From positions 1 to 15,770 of the forward strand of contig CAAGKF010000136.1 in NCBI GenBank assembly GCA_900770345.1: a DNA stretch of 15,770 nt. The letters are read 5' to 3'. A program made the translations under genes and the position numbers. This stretch comes from Lachnospiraceae bacterium. Its GTDB lineage: Bacteria; Bacillota; Clostridia; Lachnospirales; Lachnospiraceae. A model generated the notes under the pieces. That model saw only the letters and a list, made by a program, of their open reading frames with translations, was not told the DNA's origin and ran no database searches. Of this stretch, positions 12,288 to 15,770 are shown piece by piece; the first letter of the stretch is position 1, and every line of letters starts with the position of its first letter.

Positions 12288-14084
12288 TTAGTCTTGATAT
12301 CCGTCAATCAAGCCATATCTCCCTATCCCCTTGTTTTTTGTAAAGTGAATAAGGTTTGCACCTTCATAATCGATAGATGGAATTTCATTTTCAATAACAA
12401 TCGTTTGTGGAGAATCCGCCCTTGTCAAAAAATATCTAAACAAATGCTCTTTCATGGGTTCCGTAACATATGAATCTCTCTTTAAATCTTTTTCTTTTAA
12501 TGAAAGTATTGGGGAATCTACAACGAAAAGCGTAGGATGATAATGCCCCATCTTTTCCAGACAATTTTCCATTGCAACAGCTAGTATCGTATTCAAAAAA
12601 GCTCGGAATCCCTTTCCTTGGCTCTTTTTTTCATGACCATTAACGACAATATCATAGCTATCGATATCAAAATACGAATCCAAATAGTTCTGATAATCGC
12701 AGTATTTTAAAAGTTCGTCTATTTCCGTATCAAGGAGTTCTTTAAAGACCTCCTTGAATTTCTCTTTTACATTCAAATGAATGTCAGCAGTTTCTTCATT
12801 CTCAACAGCATCACGTTCTTGCTTAAGAAATGTTGAAAACTGGTCAATCATGGTATTCATTTCAGAAAATCTCAATGAAATTTTAAAATCATCAAGTTGC
12901 TTTTTCAACTGCCGGATTTTAGGTTCAAGTTCTCCTCGTATTTTTTCTTCCTGCTCATTTCTCTGATTAATAAGCATATCTCTTTTCTTTGACAAAGCAG
13001 CATATTCTTCCTGTATAGATTCCTGGACTGATTGCAAATCCATGACCTGCATTTCAATTTTTTGCTCTTCTGCTATCGCAGAACCTATACAATCCTCTTC
13101 ATGTTCATGAGGAAGTTCTCCATTGCAGAAAGGGCACCTTTCTATTGTTTTGATTTTTTGCGAAACCATATTCCCTTCCGCAATAAAGGTCAGGCGCTTA
13201 ATATCCGACTTATATTGTGATAAAAGGAGTTGATTCCGATCCATCAAAACCTCATCTTCCGAAATCTGCCGCATTACTTTATTGATTTTCTCTCCAATTT
13301 CACGGCATAAGTTCAGGGCTTCTTTAAGGATTCCTTTAGCAGCTCCGATTTCATCGATTGTTTGATTGATTTTGTTCTGCAATTCAACAGGTTGCAGTAA
13401 AGGTAATGTATCATCAAAAGATGACTTTTGCCTTTCTAAAAAGCCCATGCCTCTATTGACAATTTTCAGCACCCCTTCATCTTTTGCTTTCTTTATTTTG
13501 GGATCGATAAAAGCCAAATTGGGAAGATAGTTATTACCTGTTCCCAGGTACAATAATGCTGTTAAAGTCGGGGTTCCTACCTTTCCTCCTAATCCGTGCT
13601 TTCCTTTAAGAACACTGGCTTTATCATGAATTCGGTCCTCATCTATGATGAAAGTATGATAAAACGTTCTAACCGTCAAAGCCTGCGGTTTTCCTTCCTG
13701 CGTTTTAAGAATCTTAGTATCAAGAGGAATGTCCAAAAGCTTCATCCAGACATCATTAATAGGTGGATTCTTTTTCCCTCCCTTTATCTTGTAAGTAGCT
13801 GTTTCTATACCGTCTACATGACTAATTACTTCGAAAGATTTAGTGTTAACATCCCGGCTGATAGAAAGGCTTTCCCCATTAACATCTATTCCTATTTGAA
13901 TCTTCTCCACTTTTAAATTGACATCGAATCGATGAGTACCGGCTCCCATCATATAATCTATACAATCCAACACCATACTTTTCCCGGTATTGGATGGACC
14001 ATAAATTATATTCAGACCCGGAGCAAAGTCTATTCTTGATTCTTTTTGATTTGCAGTAATCTTAATCCACTTTATGTAAAACAT
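12288..14084 (-). CDS. SMC/Rad50-like ATPase, ABC-three-component type (DUF3732-like)
   Basis: The 598-aa protein is an ABC ATPase split by a coiled coil. Walker A is GPSNTGKS at 29-36. Long helical arms span about 225-315 and 335-435, and between them a zinc-hook-like CPFC at 317-320 is followed by HEHEEDC. The ABC signature region is KKSQGKGFRAFL at 486-497, and Walker B is TLFVVDSP at 518-525. DSP in place of the usual DE is typical of the DUF3732 group in predicted ABC-3C conflict systems. The protein would sense DNA or a nucleoprotein structure and control the partner effector. I prefer ATG 14084 because AAGGGG stands 9 bases upstream; ATG 14090 is 3 bases from it. It is the last gene of the operon, 14 bases after the middle gene, and is visibly more AT-rich than the phage genes to its left. 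Confidence 0.85.
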   Translation of the reverse strand: MFYIKWIKITANQKESRIDFAPGLNIIYGPSNTGKSMVLDCIDYMMGAGTHRFDVNLKVEKIQIGIDVNGESLSISRDVNTKSFEVISHVDGIETATYKIKGGKKNPPINDVWMKLLDIPLDTKILKTQEGKPQALTVRTFYHTFIIDEDRIHDKASVLKGKHGLGGKVGTPTLTALLYLGTGNNYLPNLAFIDPKIKKAKDEGVLKIVNRGMGFLERQKSSFDDTLPLLQPVELQNKINQTIDEIGAAKGILKEALNLCREIGEKINKVMRQISEDEVLMDRNQLLLSQYKSDIKRLTFIAEGNMVSQKIKTIERCPFCNGELPHEHEEDCIGSAIAEEQKIEMQVMDLQSVQESIQEEYAALSKKRDMLINQRNEQEEKIRGELEPKIRQLKKQLDDFKISLRFSEMNTMIDQFSTFLKQERDAVENEETADIHLNVKEKFKEVFKELLDTEIDELLKYCDYQNYLDSYFDIDSYDIVVNGHEKKSQGKGFRAFLNTILAVAMENCLEKMGHYHPTLFVVDSPILSLKEKDLKRDSYVTEPMKEHLFRYFLTRADSPQTIVIENEIPSIDYEGANLIHFTKNKGIGRYGLIDGYQD

Positions 14085-14098
14085 AAACATTTACCCCT

Positions 14099-14602
14099 TT
14101 AGTTTGCAATAGGACGATACTGAATTTCTTGAAGCAGTTCCTCATCATTTTTGCAACTATATTTTTTTGCGGAAAGCCTTGATACCCTGCGGTATTCCTG
14201 TGCATATGTACTATGAAAGCCGTTTGATATTTCCAATCCATAGTCTGTGATTTTATACTGATATCCCTGATTATTTTTGACTTTCAATATTCCATGCCGT
14301 ACTAACTTCTTGATTGCTTCTGTAACCAACGAACGTCTTCCTGCCATTTCAGCATACATAAAATCATTATTGCCGTGCAGATTCTCAAGAGCTATACCAA
14401 AAACCTTTGCATAACAATTGATGAAGTCAAATGCCAATATACGAGTACTCGAAAAAAACAGTTCTGGTACGGAACTCATCAGTAGCATTATTCTTAATTC
14501 CATTTCGAAAACCGTATTGAATACTTCTTTATTTTTTCTTGCCGTTTCACCCTGGTTACAGATACTGAAGGTATTGAAAATATCCTTTTGCAGTTTAATC
14601 AC
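14099..14602 (-). CDS. ABC-3C middle component, winged-helix adaptor (MC2-like)
   Basis: The 167-aa protein has an N-terminal helical part (NKEVFNTVFEMELRIMLLMS, 24-43) and a winged helix at about 55-125 (RILAFDFINCYAKVFGI, then RRSLVTEAIKKLVRHGIL and VKNNQGYQYKITDYGLEI). This order resembles middle component 2 of ABC-three-component systems, which is thought to join the ATPase to its effector. It starts at a GTG (14602) that overlaps the effector stop by 8 bases, with no well-spaced RBS, so translation is probably coupled. The ATPase gene follows. Without its neighbours I would call it only a winged-helix protein; the ordered trio raises confidence in the assignment. Confidence 0.75.
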   Translation of the reverse strand: MIKLQKDIFNTFSICNQGETARKNKEVFNTVFEMELRIMLLMSSVPELFFSSTRILAFDFINCYAKVFGIALENLHGNNDFMYAEMAGRRSLVTEAIKKLVRHGILKVKNNQGYQYKITDYGLEISNGFHSTYAQEYRRVSRLSAKKYSCKNDEELLQEIQYRPIAN

Positions 14603-15608
14603 CCTCTATCCAACTGAGTTTCTCATCATTGACCAACATATGACAAATTCCTTTCTTTTCCCCTGGTCCGATCCAATTCAGAGTCACTGTTTGTAAATTA
14701 GAAGAAAGCTCAACCAATGTCGCATGCTCCATTACAGCGTTCATTCTGTCATAGCCACAAGCATAATCTTTTTCTTCCGTCGTTACGACACCTTCATACA
14801 TTTCTTCTTTTACTGCCTCAAAATTTTCCTCCTCCTGTGGTGCTACGGTATCTCGAAGTCCCCTCCTAATAGTTTCTGCTAAATAGTAATCTTTTCTTTG
14901 TCTGTTAAAATTCTTTTTCATATTAGGGCATGAATCGAGATCCTTTACACAATTACATTCCACTCCTGTTTTTTCCTGATAAACGTGGAATAGCTCTGTT
15001 ACATATTTCATTTCTTCTGTTGCAATAGTCAAAGGTGGAGACAGCGGGGCAGGCTTTTTAAATTGCCCAACAAACTGCCTGAAAGCTTCTATTTCATGGT
15101 TAATATCTGCGGCTGTTGCCTGGGCTGTTTTCGAATAGTCCTCATAAGATGCATCCTTTTTCATATTGTTTTGCAATATGGCATACAAGAACGCTCTACC
15201 TAAAAATCCTCCCAAATCACCACCCTCATACAGTTTATTTAAATCACCTTTTTCCATTTCAGACAAATCTGATTCCTTGATGAGGTTTAGCAACTCAGCC
15301 ACCATATCATCGATTTTAACCCCACTAAGGACTTTGTCCAAAACTTCATCAGTAAAATATTTCCCTATTCCCTTATATACACGGCCATCATTCACTGCCT
15401 TTTTCAAATTGCCTGGAATGTCTGCTTCTTGTTTATACCAAAGGCTTGCCGACTTATTATCGATGGTATATGGTTCCCCATGTCTATTGACACAGTCTCC
15501 AAGACTAATGACTGGCTCAAATAAAATCTTAGCAATTTTAGTCATATTAGGCTTGATGATGCCCTTCGAAAACACCTTAGCAAAAGATGCATAATTGTAA
15601 ACCCGCAT
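14595..15608 (-). CDS. ABC-3C effector-type component of unknown activity
   Basis: The 337-aa protein is the first gene of the ABC-3C operon. Residues about 50-150 form a helical module (SASLWYKQEADIPGNLKKAV, then DDMVAELLNLIKESDLSE and LGGFLGRAFLYAIL) that I recall at the N-terminus of other Bacillota defence proteins, probably an interaction domain. Residues about 200-337 look like a C-terminal ABC-3C domain (FNRQRKDYYLAETIRRGLRD, EEMYEGV, YDRMNAVMEHATLVELSSNL), perhaps the CTD10 type, though I cannot confirm the number. C218, C220 and C227 form a small cysteine cluster. I see no nuclease, protease, transmembrane or NADase motif, so the toxic activity, if any, is unknown. ATG 15608 follows GAGGTGA by about 6 bases. 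The gene is AT-rich like its two partners. Confidence 0.7.
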   Translation of the reverse strand: MRVYNYASFAKVFSKGIIKPNMTKIAKILFEPVISLGDCVNRHGEPYTIDNKSASLWYKQEADIPGNLKKAVNDGRVYKGIGKYFTDEVLDKVLSGVKIDDMVAELLNLIKESDLSEMEKGDLNKLYEGGDLGGFLGRAFLYAILQNNMKKDASYEDYSKTAQATAADINHEIEAFRQFVGQFKKPAPLSPPLTIATEEMKYVTELFHVYQEKTGVECNCVKDLDSCPNMKKNFNRQRKDYYLAETIRRGLRDTVAPQEEENFEAVKEEMYEGVVTTEEKDYACGYDRMNAVMEHATLVELSSNLQTVTLNWIGPGEKKGICHMLVNDEKLSWIEGD

Positions 15609-15669
15609 GAATTATCACCTCATCCAGACGATAACACACTTTTCATTGATAATCAGCACTTTACAACTT

Positions 15670-15770
15670 TTACGCCGCCTCGGTAGTTTCTAAATCTAGT
15701 TTACACAAGGCCTGAACTAAGTCCGTTGAATTTTTTGCGGTTTGGGCCTTAGAGACCAAAGTGCCAAAAA
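15670..15770 (-). CDS. 3' end of an unrecognised gene running off the right edge
   Basis: An open frame of 32 codons enters from the right edge and stops at TAA 15670-15672. It reads FGTLVSKAQTAKNSTDLVQA, then LCKLDLETTEAA, a plausible amphipathic helical C-terminus. The other two minus frames carry early stops here. It lies 61 bases upstream of the effector gene and in the same direction, so it may belong to the same operon or be a neighbouring phage or host gene. No family is recognisable from so little. Confidence 0.45.
   Translation of the reverse strand, partial: FGTLVSKAQTAKNSTDLVQALCKLDLETTEAA

Noticed and set aside
1..15770. Amber (TAG) recoding in this phage, suggested by the TAG in the ParB-like frame and the absence of TAG among the stop codons of the genes I accepted
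   Set aside because: All other genes have intact frames with no internal TAG, which recoding would produce. About 20 stop codons without a TAG is suggestive but too few, and a point mutation is simpler.

Overview
The window looks like the early/replication half of a tailed temperate phage (prophage) from a Bacillota host, with a separate AT-rich defence-type cassette at the right end. Every gene I accept lies on the minus strand, so transcription runs from high to low coordinates. Near-perfect AGGAGG-type ribosome binding sites, many overlapping starts and stops, and the protein families (Rha, DUF2800, DUF2815, a Pol A-type polymerase, a P4-type primase, VRR-NUC, SNF2-like helicase, DUF1492, HNH) fit Bacillota siphophages. 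A Negativicutes host such as a Megasphaera- or Selenomonas-like bacterium is possible, but I cannot prove it from this sequence.

Layout in the direction of transcription. At 15670-15770 is the end of an unrecognised gene. At 12288-15608 is a three-gene operon visibly richer in A/T than the rest: an unknown effector-like protein, a small winged-helix protein and an SMC/Rad50-like ATPase with a zinc-hook CxxC. Together they match the predicted ABC-three-component (ABC-3C) conflict systems. A strong terminator closes the operon at 12242-12278. The stretch 11933-12241 holds a palindrome, an RBS-occluding hairpin and one doubtful small ORF. A sigma-like regulator (11432-11932) is followed by a bidirectional terminator. 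The replication operon then runs from a 56-aa gene at 11303 through a conserved phage protein, a DUF2800 Cas4-like nuclease, a DUF2815 ssDNA-binding-like protein, a small membrane protein and DNA polymerase I. A second unit starts at the Rha regulator and continues with a zinc-ribbon protein, a deoxyribosyltransferase-like protein, a primase/SF3 helicase, a VRR-NUC nuclease, a SNF2-like helicase and the DUF1492 late-type regulator.

Left of that lies a compact control region at about 929-1044: phased repeats, a -10/-35 pair and a terminator just inside the predicted transcript. This resembles a regulated late promoter. The HNH endonuclease, a terminator, a small helix-turn-helix gene and the start of a ParB-like gene follow. 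The ParB-like gene carries an in-frame amber codon at its conserved NPR motif.

How the genes fit together: the replication proteins form a self-sufficient phage DNA synthesis set (primase-helicase, polymerase, SSB-like protein, Cas4-like nuclease, helicase, junction-type nuclease). Two sigma-region-4-like proteins probably switch early and late transcription. A 34-bp element is shared by the leaders of the two replication units, and an iteron-like inverted repeat sits beside the primase gene. The ABC-3C cassette is probably a lysogenic-conversion (moron-type) or flanking host defence island. I saw no tRNA, rRNA, CRISPR array or transposase.
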